Part shown: positions 7,929 through 18,400 of the stretch, piece after piece
Position numbering within the stretch: the first letter of the stretch is position 1
How the letters are laid out: each line of letters begins with the position of its first letter
Origin: Candidatus Pelagibacter sp.
GTDB lineage: Bacteria > Pseudomonadota > Alphaproteobacteria > Pelagibacterales > Pelagibacteraceae
Assembly (NCBI GenBank): GCA_028225715.1
Contig: JAOIXS010000010.1
Location: 1-37,267 of the forward strand
Length of the DNA: 37,267 nucleotides
Direction: 5' to 3'
Translations under genes and position numbers: made by a program
Notes under the pieces: generated by a model
Databases searched by the model: none
What the model saw: only the letters and a program-made list of their open reading frames with translations
What the model was told of the DNA's origin: nothing

Positions 7929-9642
7929 TACGTTCCTTTAGCCAGTTATCCTCATGTCTAATGATTTTAAATTTTATTTTCTTTTGTTTTAACTCACTGA
8001 TAAAATTTGTAAAGTTCTTCAAGTCTTTTATGATAAGATTGAATTTAAAATTAATATATTCTTTAGACTTTTCCTTCATTTCAACACTCGAGATGTTTAA
8101 ACTATGACTACCAAGTAAAGTTGTTATTTCTCCAAGCTTTCCTGGTTTATCAGGCAATGAAATCCATAGTGTAGTGTTATATTTTTTAATTCTTTGAGCC
8201 TTCTCCTCTCCTTTTTTATACCAATATTTTCTGATTGCTGATCTTGCTTTTCCAGTTTTTGTAACAGGTATCCAGTGCAATGAAGGTGATTTATTTTTAG
8301 AAGTGATGATATCCACAACGTCTCCATTATAAAGAATACTTTGTAATTCACTATCGTTACCATTAATCTTACAAGCTATAGTACTATTACCTATTTTGGT
8401 GTGTACTGCATATGCAAAATCAATTGGTGTTGCGTCTTTTGGTAATTTAATTACAGATCCTTTTGGGGTAAAACAGAAAACATTTTCCTGAAACATTTGT
8501 AGTTTGGTGTACTCATAAGAGTGCTCTGGGTTTTCATTCTTATCAATAATTTCAACTAAATCCGCAAGCCAGTCATATTCTTTCCACGTTAATGAATTAA
8601 ATTTTTCAGAAGATTTATATTTCCAATGTGATGCTATGCCTCTTTCTGCATACTCGTGCATTTGCAATGTTCTAAGTTGTATTTCAATTGGTCTTCTATT
8701 GGGTCCTATAATTGATGTATGCAATGATTGATATTTATTAATCTTAGGTGACGAAATATAATCTTTAAATTTTCCAGGTATACAATTCCACTCTTTGTGA
8801 AATATACCAAGAGCTTTATAACAGTCTTCAATGTTATCAAGTATTATTCTAAATCCAATAATATCTGAAATTTGTTCTAGCGATATTCTTTTTTTTTGAA
8901 CTTTTCTCCAAATAGAAAAAGGAGTTTTTTCTCTACCAATAATTTCAGCGTTTATTTTGTGTTCATTTAATAATCCACTAAATTGTAATGAAATTGAGTT
9001 AAAGCTATTTACCTTATCATCTTTAATTTCATCTAATCTTTTTTTAATAAGTTCTCTTGCATTATTATTTAGAACCTTAAAAGATAAATCCTCTAGTTCA
9101 TCTCTGATTCTATGCATCCCCATTCTGTCTGCTAATGGTGCATAAATTTCCATAGTTTCTTTTGCAATACGTTCTTTTTTTTCAATTTTTGAAATTGCAT
9201 CGATTGTTCTCATGTTGTGTAATCGATCAGCAATTTTAACAAGTAGAACTCTAATATCTTTTGAGGTTGCTAAAATTAATTTTCTAAAATTTTCTGCTTT
9301 TGATGTTGACGTAGCTTGATTTTCAAAGACTGATATTTTTGTTACACCATCAACTAAATCAGCAACCTCTTGTCCAAACTCATTTTTTATAGTTTCGTAA
9401 GTTGCATGTGTATCTTCAATAGTATCATGAAGCAGTCCTGTAGCTATAGTTGCACTATCTAGCTTTAGTTCTGTTAATATATTAGCTACGGCAATTGGAT
9501 GAATTGAATATGGGTCACCAGAATGACGTTTTTGATTTTCATGTGCTTTAACGGCAAAATTATAAGCTTTATTTAATTTTTCAGGATTTAAAAACTTATT
9601 ATATACTTTAACTTTATTTATTAATTCTTCTGAATTAAGCAT
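7885..9642 (-). CDS. spoT: Compact bifunctional (p)ppGpp synthetase/hydrolase (RelA/SpoT family)
   Basis: 585 residues, against about 700-740 for full-length family members. It makes and degrades the alarmone (p)ppGpp. Domains in order: HD hydrolase with H48, H72-D73 (LLHDTIEDT) and the DRLHNMRT motif, all intact; synthetase with GREKTPFSIWRK, SDIIGFRII, PGKFKDYIS (basic type, as in bifunctional enzymes) and IEIQLRT; TGS at about 383-446; and a C-terminal ACT at about 489-565 (LWISLPDKPGKLGEI). Only about 40 residues link TGS to ACT, so the helical and zinc-finger/conserved-cysteine regions of the ribosome-sensing half are missing. It is last before pyrE and overlaps it by 44 nt. Upstream folK ends 19 nt away, and no rpoZ lies between. 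Confidence 0.95.
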   Translation of the reverse strand: MLNSEELINKVKVYNKFLNPEKLNKAYNFAVKAHENQKRHSGDPYSIHPIAVANILTELKLDSATIATGLLHDTIEDTHATYETIKNEFGQEVADLVDGVTKISVFENQATSTSKAENFRKLILATSKDIRVLLVKIADRLHNMRTIDAISKIEKKERIAKETMEIYAPLADRMGMHRIRDELEDLSFKVLNNNARELIKKRLDEIKDDKVNSFNSISLQFSGLLNEHKINAEIIGREKTPFSIWRKVQKKRISLEQISDIIGFRIILDNIEDCYKALGIFHKEWNCIPGKFKDYISSPKINKYQSLHTSIIGPNRRPIEIQLRTLQMHEYAERGIASHWKYKSSEKFNSLTWKEYDWLADLVEIIDKNENPEHSYEYTKLQMFQENVFCFTPKGSVIKLPKDATPIDFAYAVHTKIGNSTIACKINGNDSELQSILYNGDVVDIITSKNKSPSLHWIPVTKTGKARSAIRKYWYKKGEEKAQRIKKYNTTLWISLPDKPGKLGEITTLLGSHSLNISSVEMKEKSKEYINFKFNLIIKDLKNFTNFISELKQKKIKFKIIRHEDNWLKERNAFTQKIFKYFKKN

Positions 9643-9661
9643 CTTTAACTATACCATCAAT

Positions 9662-10183
9662 TTATATTTGTTTGATAGATCTTAAATCTTTAATTGGTAA
9701 AGAATTAATTAGATTAACTATATTAATCTTAGATTCTGGATGTTTCCAACTCCTATCTATTTCAAATAATGGTAACAAAACGAAATTTCTCTTAGTCATC
9801 TGTGGATGAGGAATTATTAGTTTATTAACGTTTATATTTACAATTTTTTTATCATAATCAATTATATCAATATCACATGTTCGTGGATCATTTTTTTTTA
9901 ATCTAACCCTACCTAATTTTGATTCTATAAAGTTACAAATATTTAATAATTCTAACGGTTTTAAGGTTGTCTCAATTTTTATAACAATATTTATAAAATT
10001 TGGCATTAAAGGGTTTGGCCAGGATTTTGATGAATAATGAGATGATACTTTTGTGATCTTAATTTTATTTTTTTCTAATTCAGACATGGCCATATGAATG
10101 TTGGTAATTTTGTTACCTAAATTTGATCCTATTGCTAAATATGATTGTTTAACTTGATTTTCTAATGTGTCTTGCTTTTTCAC
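9662..10183 (-). CDS. folK: 2-amino-4-hydroxy-6-hydroxymethyldihydropteridine pyrophosphokinase
   Basis: About 173 residues from a GTG at 10183. It pyrophosphorylates the pterin precursor in folate synthesis. The family start [11 protein letters not shown] is followed by the [19 protein letters not shown] region and the signature [13 protein letters not shown] (usually PRTLDLDLL). An ATG further upstream at 10222 would give 186 residues but would overlap smpB by 74 nt and add a non-conserved tail. The GTG cuts this to a 35-nt overlap, so I prefer it; the choice is not certain. Folate supply fits the THF-dependent GlyA and sarcosine oxidase also encoded in the window. Confidence 0.9.
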   Translation of the reverse strand: MKKQDTLENQVKQSYLAIGSNLGNKITNIHMAMSELEKNKIKITKVSSHYSSKSWPNPLMPNFINIVIKIETTLKPLELLNICNFIESKLGRVRLKKNDPRTCDIDIIDYDKKIVNINVNKLIIPHPQMTKRNFVLLPLFEIDRSWKHPESKINIVNLINSLPIKDLRSIKQI

Positions 10184-10619
10184 GATTCCAGTCTCTATTT
10201 TTTTTAGTAGCTCTTTTATCAAATTGTTTTTTACCCTTTGCTACTGCTATTTCTATTTTAGCTTTTCCTTTTTTAAAATACATCTTTGTTGGAACAAGAG
10301 TAAAGCCATCTCTCTGCATTTTACCAATCAATTTGTTAATTTCTTTTTTATTTAATAATAATTTTCGTTCATCAGCGGGGTTATGATTTGAATAACTGGC
10401 TTGTTTAAAAGCTGCAATATGAGAATTAATTAAAACTATTTCACCATCTTTCTCTACAGCATAAGAGTCTGCAATATTAACTTTTCCATCTCTAATAGAT
10501 TTAATTTCTGATCCTTTAAGAACTATTCCAGCTTCAATTAAGTCTTCAAAAAAAAAGTTAAAACTTGCTTTTCTATTTAAGCAAATAATTTTTAAACCAG
10601 AATTGGCTTTATTGTTCAT
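10149..10619 (-). CDS. smpB: SsrA-binding protein SmpB
   Basis: 156 residues. It binds tmRNA and brings it to stalled ribosomes for trans-translation. Family motifs are clear: [39 protein letters not shown], the [11 protein letters not shown] segment, [24 protein letters not shown] and a basic C-terminal tail ([11 protein letters not shown]) that enters the decoding centre. The ATG overlaps the dapA stop by one base (TAATG), the classic dapA-smpB pairing. No ssrA gene is in the window. Confidence 0.97.
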   Translation of the reverse strand: MNNKANSGLKIICLNRKASFNFFFEDLIEAGIVLKGSEIKSIRDGKVNIADSYAVEKDGEIVLINSHIAAFKQASYSNHNPADERKLLLNKKEINKLIGKMQRDGFTLVPTKMYFKKGKAKIEIAVAKGKKQFDKRATKKNRDWNREKARHIRKSS

Positions 10620-11500
10620 TAGAGTAGATTTGCTGATACTAAAGCTTTTTTAACAATATCCTTGGTTGAGTCTGTAACCTTGACCAAAGGTAATCTAACA
10701 TCATCATCACACAGACCCAAAAGTTTTGCAGCATACTTAACTGGGCTTGGATTGCTTTCTACAAACATGGAGTTATGAACGGGTTGTAAAATTTTATCTA
10801 GACTGATTGCTTCAAGCTTGCTCTCATCATTTTCTGTTTTTGAGGCTTTCTGAAAATCAGAACATAACTTAGGAGCAATATTTGCAGTTACGCTTATAGA
10901 TCCAATGCCACCTCTGTTATTAAATTCTAAAGCATTATCATCATTACCTGTCAGCTGAATAAAATCAGTTCCCATTTTATCTTTTTGCTGATTAACTCTA
11001 TCTAAATCACCAGTAGCATCTTTAACACCAACAATATTTTTCAATTCAAATAATCTAGCCATTGTATCAACAGCCATATCAATTACAGATCTTCCAGGAA
11101 TATTGTAAATTATAATTGGTATCCCGCATTTGTCGTTTATTGCTTTATAATGCTGGTATAATCCTTCTTGGGTTGGCTTGTTATAATATGGGGTTACTAT
11201 AAGGGCTGCGTCCGCACCTGCTTTTTCAGCATGTGTTGTCAGAGAAATTGCTTCTTTAGTTGAATTAGAACCAGTACCAGCAATAACTATAGTTTTTCCA
11301 TCACTTTCTTTAACGCATAAATCTATTACTTTTTGATGTTCATCATGGCTTAATGTTGGCGATTCACCTGTTGTTCCAGCAGGCACTAACCCATTAGTGC
11401 CATTTGATATTTGAAAATGAATAAGCTTAATATAAGCCTCTACATCAAGCTCATTATTCTTGAACGGAGTTATTAAAGCAACATTTGATCCTTTGAACAT
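10619..11500 (-). CDS. dapA: 4-hydroxy-tetrahydrodipicolinate synthase
   Basis: 293 residues, full length. It condenses pyruvate and aspartate semialdehyde in the lysine/diaminopimelate pathway. The Schiff-base lysine is K160 ([10 protein letters not shown]). The catalytic triad partners T44 (PAGTTGES) and Y132 (IIYNIPGRS) are present, and R137 is the carboxylate-binding arginine. It is first of the long minus-strand operon that runs to recO, with a divergent start only 41 nt from the lytic transglycosylase gene. The neighbouring product acts on the wall that diaminopimelate builds. Confidence 0.98.
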   Translation of the reverse strand: MFKGSNVALITPFKNNELDVEAYIKLIHFQISNGTNGLVPAGTTGESPTLSHDEHQKVIDLCVKESDGKTIVIAGTGSNSTKEAISLTTHAEKAGADAALIVTPYYNKPTQEGLYQHYKAINDKCGIPIIIYNIPGRSVIDMAVDTMARLFELKNIVGVKDATGDLDRVNQQKDKMGTDFIQLTGNDDNALEFNNRGGIGSISVTANIAPKLCSDFQKASKTENDESKLEAISLDKILQPVHNSMFVESNPSPVKYAAKLLGLCDDDVRLPLVKVTDSTKDIVKKALVSANLL

Positions 11501-11541
11501 AAATACTTATAACATAGTTTAAAGATTCATTTAGTAAATTT
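11501..11541. promoter_or_regulatory. Short divergent promoter region dapA / lytic transglycosylase
   Basis: Only 41 nt separate the two starts, so both promoters must lie here or extend into the opposite gene. The stretch is nearly all A/T with TATAAC-like and TATAAG-like hexamers on the two strands. No -35 could be assigned with confidence, and no terminator or operator is visible. Confidence 0.35.
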
Positions 11542-13752
11542 ATGCCTAGAAAGATAATTTTTATAAAATCATTATTATTAAGTTTAATAATAATAGGAAA
11601 TGTATTTGCTGCTGAAATAACAATAATTCCCTTAAAAAAACCAGTTTTAGGTGAAGCAGTACAAAGGGCTAAGATATCTCAGGGTATCCTTAAACCTAAG
11701 CCTAAACCATCCAAAGAAATAAAAGAAACTAAAACTGTAATTGTTAAAAAAGATTCAAAAAAAATTAATTTTCTTATTCCGAAAAGTAAACCTTTAGTTG
11801 TCAAAAAAGGCAAATCAGTAGTCAAAACTAAGTCAAAATATTATAGTCAAAAAGATTACGGAATAGCAAAAAAATCAATTGCGGCAATGCAAAAAAGTCA
11901 ATGGTCTACAGCACTTTCGCAGTCCAAAAAAGCTAGGGACAAATCTATATACAATTTTATTCAATGGAGACATTTGCTAACTACAGGCAACCAAGCAAGT
12001 TTTTATGACTATCTAGCATTTATTAAAAATAATGAAAACTACCCAAGAATAAGCAGAATAAGATATTTAGCTGAACATAAACTTTCGACAAATAAGATCT
12101 CACCAAATAAGATTATAGCTTGGTTTAATTCTGAGGAACCATTAAGTGGTTATGGAAAACTAATACTTGGAGAAAGCTTAATATTAACAGGTGATATCAA
12201 CAAGGGCACCTCTCTAATTAAAGATGGCTGGATAACTGCAGATTTAAACAGATCTAATATGAAATTTTTCAGGAAAAGATATAAAAAATATTTAGACGCA
12301 AATGATTATATTAAGCGTGCAGATTATTTAGCTTGGGAAGGTAAATCTTGGGATTTAAAAAGAATGTTAAGATATTTACCTAAAGACTATGAGTTGCTTT
12401 ATACAGCTAGACAAATTTTAATGAGTAAGTCTTATGGTGTTGATAATGCAATCAAAAATGTTCCAACGAAACTTAAAAATGATGCTGGTCTAAATTACGA
12501 TCGACTTAAATGGAGAAGAAAAAGAGGAAGAGTCGACGACTCTTTGGAGATTATATTTAAAGTTCCAAACAATAAAGATTATTTAGTTAGGCCAGACAAA
12601 TGGTGGAAGGAAAGAGCAATAATGACACGAGCTCTTATTTACAAGAAGAAATATGAGTCAGCTTATAAAGTTGCGAGCAAACATTCTTTAGACAAAGGCC
12701 CAGAATATGCTGACGCTGAATGGATGAGTGGGTGGATTGCATTAAGTTTTTTAGATGATCCTATTTTAGCAATAGATCATTTTAATAATTTTTATCAAAA
12801 TGTGAGTTACCCGATTAGTTTATCTCGTGGCGCTTATTGGTTAGGGAGATCTTATGAAAAAATTGGCGACAAAAAACAATCTAAACAATGGTATGAAGAA
12901 GCAACAAAATATTTATCAACATATTATGGTCAACTAGCATTTTTAAAAATTAAACCTAATGAAACATTTGAGTTAGATGAGCAAGCAGTTGTGCCTGACA
13001 CTTATAGAAAATATTTTTATAAAAAAGAATTAGTAAAAATTGTTCATCTTTTAGATGAGCTAAATAAAGATAGATATACAAAAAATATATTAAGACATTT
13101 GGCTAATGATAATATTAAAGGTGGAAGTGAAATTTTGGCAGCCGAACTTGCAACAAATATATCAAGATATGATTTTGCAATACAAGTTTCGAAGATCGCA
13201 TCTTATCAAAAAAGATTTCACAATATTTTTAACTATCCAATAATAAGCACACCTGAATACGTTAATGGAAGAAAAATACCAGAAACTGCTTTTATTCTTT
13301 CTCTTATTCGTCAAGAAAGTGAGTTTGATATGAGAGCAAACAGTCATGTTGGTGCTCAGGGATTAATGCAATTAATGCCTTACACTGCTAAACTAGTTGC
13401 TAAGCAAGCAAAGTTACCCTATTCAAAATCAAGATTAACATCCGATCCTGAATACAATATTAATCTAGGGTCTCATTATATAGCTGGTTTAATTTTACAA
13501 TATGATGGAGCTTATCCTTTTGCTGCAGCAGCTTATAATGCTGGTCCAAAAAGGGTTAAATATTGGAAAAAAATAAATAAAGACCCTCAAAAAAAACAGG
13601 TTGATTTTGTAGATTGGGTTGAATTAATTAAATTTAAAGAGACAAGAAATTATGTTCAGCGTGTTATGGAAAACTATAATGTCTATAGATATATTTTAGA
13701 AAAAAAGCCTATTAAAATGAAGAATTTTTTTAAAGACCAGCCTTTATTTTAG
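11542..13752 (+). CDS. Soluble lytic murein transglycosylase
   Basis: 736 residues. It cleaves peptidoglycan glycan strands in the periplasm to 1,6-anhydro-muropeptides. A signal peptide covers about 1-23 (hydrophobic FIKSLLLSLIIIG, then VFAAE), followed by a Lys/Pro-rich low-complexity linker to about residue 105, then a long alpha-helical superhelix of the Slt70 type. The C-terminal SLT domain starts near 575, with catalytic E592 in LIRQESEFD, then SHVGAQGLMQLMP and AAAAYNAGPKRV. It is divergent from dapA. The stop codon TAG directly touches the CCA end of the tRNA-Ser gene on the other strand. Confidence 0.93.
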   Translation: MPRKIIFIKSLLLSLIIIGNVFAAEITIIPLKKPVLGEAVQRAKISQGILKPKPKPSKEIKETKTVIVKKDSKKINFLIPKSKPLVVKKGKSVVKTKSKYYSQKDYGIAKKSIAAMQKSQWSTALSQSKKARDKSIYNFIQWRHLLTTGNQASFYDYLAFIKNNENYPRISRIRYLAEHKLSTNKISPNKIIAWFNSEEPLSGYGKLILGESLILTGDINKGTSLIKDGWITADLNRSNMKFFRKRYKKYLDANDYIKRADYLAWEGKSWDLKRMLRYLPKDYELLYTARQILMSKSYGVDNAIKNVPTKLKNDAGLNYDRLKWRRKRGRVDDSLEIIFKVPNNKDYLVRPDKWWKERAIMTRALIYKKKYESAYKVASKHSLDKGPEYADAEWMSGWIALSFLDDPILAIDHFNNFYQNVSYPISLSRGAYWLGRSYEKIGDKKQSKQWYEEATKYLSTYYGQLAFLKIKPNETFELDEQAVVPDTYRKYFYKKELVKIVHLLDELNKDRYTKNILRHLANDNIKGGSEILAAELATNISRYDFAIQVSKIASYQKRFHNIFNYPIISTPEYVNGRKIPETAFILSLIRQESEFDMRANSHVGAQGLMQLMPYTAKLVAKQAKLPYSKSRLTSDPEYNINLGSHYIAGLILQYDGAYPFAAAAYNAGPKRVKYWKKINKDPQKKQVDFVDWVELIKFKETRNYVQRVMENYNVYRYILEKKPIKMKNFFKDQPLF

Positions 13753-13844
13753 TGGCGGAAGAGGAGGGATTCGAACCCTCGGTACAAGTTTCCCCGCACG
13801 GTCATTTAGCAAACGACTGGTTTCAGCCTCTCACCCACTCTTCC
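13753..13844 (-). tRNA. tRNA-Ser (anticodon GCT)
   Basis: 92 nt including an encoded CCA (13753-13755). The acceptor stem GGAAGAG (5', ending at 13844) pairs with CTCTTCC, with discriminator G. The anticodon stem GTCGT/ATGAC encloses the loop TTGCTAA, giving anticodon GCT, which reads AGC/AGU serine codons. A long variable arm, as in class II tRNAs, precedes the T stem GAGGG/CCCTC with loop TTCGAAT. All helices were checked by hand. No base separates its 3' end from the converging transglycosylase stop codon. Confidence 0.97.
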
Positions 13845-13852
13845 ACTGCGAC

Positions 13853-13900
13853 ATTGATATAACCGATTGTATTGAATATTCAATATTTATAAAGTAATTC
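13853..13900 (+). promoter_or_regulatory. Possible promoter/operator upstream of soxBDAG
   Basis: The 68 nt between the tRNA and the soxB ATG contain a TTGATA (13854-13859) and, 17 nt on, a TATTCA (13877-13882), a weak -35/-10 pair. A perfect 14-bp palindrome, ATTGAATATTCAAT (13871-13884), covers the would-be -10 and could be an operator. In DNA this A/T-rich such palindromes arise by chance, so this is a candidate only. No glycine-riboswitch-like structure was seen. Confidence 0.35.
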
Positions 13901-13912
13901 TTGAATAATATT

Positions 13913-15166
13913 ATGAAAAATAAGTATTCAATATTCTCATTAGTTAAAAATGCTTTTTCCTATCATGAAAATTGGCAAAAAGCCTGGAAAGATCCCACTA
14001 TAAAAAAAGAATATGATGCAGTTATTATTGGTGGTGGTGGTCATGGATTGGCAACTGCCTACTATTTAGCAAAGAAACATAATATGAGAAATATTGCTGT
14101 AGTTGAAAAAGGCTGGATTGGTGGTGGTAATACCGGAAGAAATACTACAATTATACGATCAAATTATTTATGGGATGCTAGTGCTGGTCTTTATGATCAT
14201 GCATTAAAATTGTGGGAAGGTTTATCTCAAGAAATAAATTACAATGTAATGTTTAGTCAAAGAGGTGTGATGAATCTTGCACATAACTTACAGGACGTTA
14301 GAGATTTAAAAAGACGAACACATGCTAATAGATTAAATGGCATAGACGCAGTTTACTTAAGCACAGAAGAAGTCAAAAAATTTTGCCCTATCATTAATAC
14401 CTCAAAAGATATTCGATATCCTGTACTAGGTGGAACTTTACAGAGAAGAGCTGGTACCGCAAGACATGATGCTGTTGCTTGGGGGTATGCTAGAGGTGCA
14501 GATGAAATGGGTGTAGATATAATTCAAAATTGTGAAGTTAAAGGAATTAAAAGAAACGGTGATGAAGTAGAAGGCATTGAAACAACAAAAGGTTTTATAA
14601 AAACTAAAAAAATTGGAGTAGTTGCTGCTGGTCATTCAAGTGTATTAGCGAATATGGCAGGCTTAAGGTTACCATTAGAAAGTAAACCTCTTCAAGCTCT
14701 AGTTTCAGAACCAGTTAAACCAATTATTGATACAGTTGTAATGTCTAACGCTGTTCATGCTTATGTTAGTCAGTCTGACAAAGGTGAGCTTGTAATAGGC
14801 GCTGGTACTGACGATTATATTTCATATTCACAAAAAGGTAGTCATGATATTGTTGAAGGAACATTAAATGCAATCTTAGAACTTTATCCAATTTTTAGTA
14901 GAATGCGAATGCTTCGACAATGGGGTGGAATTGTAGATATCTGCCCAGATGCTAGTCCCATTATTAGCAAAACAACCATAAAAGGTTTGTACTTTAATTG
15001 TGGATGGGGAACTGGTGGGTTTAAAGCAACACCTGGATCAGGTGATTTATTTGCTCATACAATAGCAAATGATGAGCCACATAAATTAAATGCAGCATTT
15101 AATTTAAATAGATTTATTAGTGGAGACCTTGTTGATGAACATGGTGCAGCGGCGGTAGCACATTAA
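13913..15166 (+). CDS. soxB: Sarcosine oxidase, beta subunit
   Basis: 417 residues from the ATG at 13913. A TTG at 13901 would add four residues, but [21 protein letters not shown] is the expected family start. This flavoprotein subunit oxidises sarcosine to glycine, H2O2 and C1 carried on THF. The dinucleotide-binding motif [16 protein letters not shown] is at about 40-55, followed by [22 protein letters not shown]185 in [17 protein letters not shown] is the candidate histidine for covalent FMN. The C-terminal [14 protein letters not shown] loop is typical. It is first of the soxBDAG operon and its stop overlaps soxD by one base. Confidence 0.96.
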   Translation: MKNKYSIFSLVKNAFSYHENWQKAWKDPTIKKEYDAVIIGGGGHGLATAYYLAKKHNMRNIAVVEKGWIGGGNTGRNTTIIRSNYLWDASAGLYDHALKLWEGLSQEINYNVMFSQRGVMNLAHNLQDVRDLKRRTHANRLNGIDAVYLSTEEVKKFCPIINTSKDIRYPVLGGTLQRRAGTARHDAVAWGYARGADEMGVDIIQNCEVKGIKRNGDEVEGIETTKGFIKTKKIGVVAAGHSSVLANMAGLRLPLESKPLQALVSEPVKPIIDTVVMSNAVHAYVSQSDKGELVIGAGTDDYISYSQKGSHDIVEGTLNAILELYPIFSRMRMLRQWGGIVDICPDASPIISKTTIKGLYFNCGWGTGGFKATPGSGDLFAHTIANDEPHKLNAAFNLNRFISGDLVDEHGAAAVAH

Positions 15167-15441
15167 TGTTTTTAATTACCTGTCCTTTTTGTGGTGAACG
15201 TGAACAAAGTGAATTTAAAGCTGGTGGTGAAGCTCACATTGAAAGACCTAAACAACCCACAGAATTAAGTGATGATGAATGGGCAGAATACTTGTTTATG
15301 AGAAAAAACATTAAAGGTATTCAGCTTGAAAGATGGAACCATGCTCATGGTTGTAGAAAATGGTTCAATATGGTTAGAGATACTTCTAACGACAAAATTA
15401 AAGCCGTATATAAAATGGGTGAAAAACCTCCTATAAAATAA
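15166..15441 (+). CDS. soxD: Sarcosine oxidase, delta subunit
   Basis: 91 residues. This small zinc-binding subunit holds the heterotetramer together. The likely ligands C6 and C9 (CPFCGERE) and H59/C63 (WNHAHGCRKWF) are all present, and the C-terminal VRDT...VYKMGEKPP is family-typical. The start overlaps soxB by one base (TAATG) and soxA follows after 4 nt. Its position between soxB and soxA is the canonical order. Confidence 0.96.
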   Translation: MFLITCPFCGEREQSEFKAGGEAHIERPKQPTELSDDEWAEYLFMRKNIKGIQLERWNHAHGCRKWFNMVRDTSNDKIKAVYKMGEKPPIK

Positions 15442-15445
15442 TTTA

Positions 15446-18400
15446 ATGTCAAAAAATTTAAGAGTTACAACCAGTAAATATGTTGATGAAACTTCTAGAG
15501 TTTCTTTTAAATTCAATGGAAAATCTTATTTTGGATACAAAGGCGATACTCTTGCTTCAGCTTTACTCGCTAATGATGTTCATTTAGTAGGAAGAAGTTT
15601 TAAATATCATAGACCACGTGGAATAATGACTTCAGGGTCAGAAGAGCCCAATGCAATTGTACAAGTTAATAATAACACAGCACTAACAGAACCCAATGTT
15701 AGAGCAACTGAACTTGAGGTCTATCATGGGCTTGAAGCAACTAGCCAAAATTGTTGGCCTAGCGTTGACTTTGATATTGGAGGTATAAATAATTTCTTAT
15801 CCCCTCTGTTACCTGCTGGTTTTTATTATAAAACTTTTATGTGGCCTGCTAACTTTTGGGAAAAGTATGAATATGTTATAAGACATTCTGCAGGACTAGG
15901 AAAATCTCCAACAGAGCCTGACCCAGATATATATGATCACAAATACATTCATTGTGATGTTTTGGTAATTGGAGCTGGTATTAGTGGAATTATAGCTGCA
16001 AAAACAGCAGCAAAAAATAACCTTAAAACATTATTACTTGATGAAAAAAATGAAATTGGAGGATCTACAATTTTCCAAAACTCAGAACATGTAAAAATAG
16101 ATGATCAAAATTCTTCTGTATGGTTAGAAAATGAAATTAATGAATTAAGAAGTATTGAAAACCTGGAAATTAAAACAAGAACTAGTGTTGCTGCTTATCA
16201 TGGTTACAACTATTTATTGGCGAGAGAAAACTTAACCGATCATCTTCCTAAAAATGAAAAAAATAAAAAAATAAGACAAAGATTATTAAAAATTAGAGCT
16301 AAAAAAGTTATTGTTGCTACAGGCTCTTTAGAAAGACCTCTAGTGTTTAACAATAACGATAGACCAGGCATTATGCTCTCATCTGCAGTTAAAAAATATG
16401 CAGATTATTATGGTGTTGCAACTGGTCAAAGAAATATTTTTTTTACTAATAATGACACTGCTTATGAAAGTGCAATTTCATTACAAAAAAAAGGTATTAA
16501 TGTTGAAGCAATCATAGATATCAGAGAAAAATCTAATACCATATTTACTAAAGAAGCTGAAGATTTAGCGATAAAAATTTACAGATCACACACAGTTGTA
16601 AATACAGAAGGTTATAAAAAAATTAATAAGATTACGATAATGGAATTATCAAAAGATGGACAATCTTTTGCAAGTTCAGAAAAGATTGAACTTGATTGTG
16701 ATTGTCTAGCAATTGCTGGTGGATGGACACCAGCTGTTCATTTATTTACTCAATCAGGTGGTAAATTAAAATTTAGAGAAAAAGATCAAGTTTTTATTCC
16801 TGATAAATATCCATCAGATCAAATTAGTATTGGCTCAAGTAATGGAGATTTTGAATTAGATGATATTATAAAAAATTCTACAAAGTCTTTAAAAGAATTT
16901 CTGGATATAAAAAAAACTGAATTTGATAATTTAGAAATAAATTGTCCTAAAGATAATGAGATAAGAAATATTTGGTTACTACCATCCGATAAGCTTTTAG
17001 GAAAAACAAAACCTTTCGTTGATTATCAAAATGATGCAACTGCAAAAGATATTAAGCTTGCACTAAGAGAAGGTTTTAGATCAATTGAGCATGTAAAAAG
17101 ATATACAACAACTGGGATGGGTACCGATCAAGGTAAGCTTGGTAATATGCATGCACTTGGTATAATTGCAGAAACTGCTGGTGTTAAAATGGGTGAGCTT
17201 GGAACTACGACGTTTAGACCCCCTTACACTCCTTTAACATTTGGAACAATTGTTGGAAGAAATGTTGGTGAATATTTTGATACATTTAGAAGAACTCCAA
17301 TTAATAACTGGCATATAGAAAATAAAGCTGAATTTGAAAATGTAGGTCAGTGGAAAAGAGCATGGTACTATCCAAAAAATAACGAAACTATGCATGATGC
17401 GGTTCAAAGAGAGAGTAAAGCCGCAAGAAATAGTGCTGGTATATTAGATGCTTCAACGCTTGGTAAAATTGACATTCAGGGAACTGATGCTTCAGAATTT
17501 TTAAACAGAGTTTATACAAATGCTTGGTCAAAACTAGCCATAGGAAAATGTCGTTATGGTTTAATGCTTAACGAAGACGGTATGGTTTATGATGATGGAG
17601 TTACAACTAGACTTGATGAAAATCATTATATCATGACAACAACAACTGGTGGAGCAGCAAATGTATTAGGAAAATTAGAAGATTACCTTCAAACAGAATG
17701 GCCTGAGTTAGATGTTTATTTATCATCAGTAACAGATCATTATGCAACAGCTAGCATCTGTGGTCCAAATAGTAAAAAGATTCTAAATAAATTAATACCT
17801 GATCTTGATCTTTCAGATGAAAACTTTCCACATATGTCTTTCAAAAATGAAAAAATTGATAATATTAAATGTAGAATTATGCGTATTAGTTTTACAGGTG
17901 AACATAGTTATGAAATCAACATCCAGGCAAACTATGGTGAGGACTTATGGAGGAAATGCATGGATGCAGGTGAAGAATTTAATATTACTCCTTACGGTAC
18001 TGAGACAATGCACTTATTAAGAGCTGAAAAAGGATTTATTATTGTTGGTCAAGATACAGATGCCACAATGACACCTATAGATTTACAAATGGATTGGATT
18101 GTTAGTAAAAAGAAATATGACTTTATTGGTAAAAGATCTCTTTATAGATCTGATACTATGAAGGAAGATAGAAAACAATTAGTAGGTTTAGTGACAGATA
18201 ATCCAACTGAAGTTTTAGAAGAAGGAGCTCAGATAGTTGCAAACACTAGCTTAAAACCAATTGAAATGTTGGGTCATGTAACATCAAGTTACTATAGCCC
18301 TAATTTAAATAAATCCATTGCACTAGCTGTAGTTAGAGGTGGCAAAAATATGCTAGGTCAAAAATTATCTATTCCAATGGAAGATAAAAATATTAATGTA

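Noticed and set aside
13753..13844. tRNA-Ser as an integration site for a genomic island carrying sox
   Set aside because: The sox genes lie on the 5' side of the tRNA; no integrase, no duplicated tRNA 3' end and no change in composition were seen.
13845..13912. Glycine riboswitch before the sarcosine oxidase genes
   Set aside because: The gap is only 68 nt, too short for a glycine aptamer, and no conserved aptamer core was visible.
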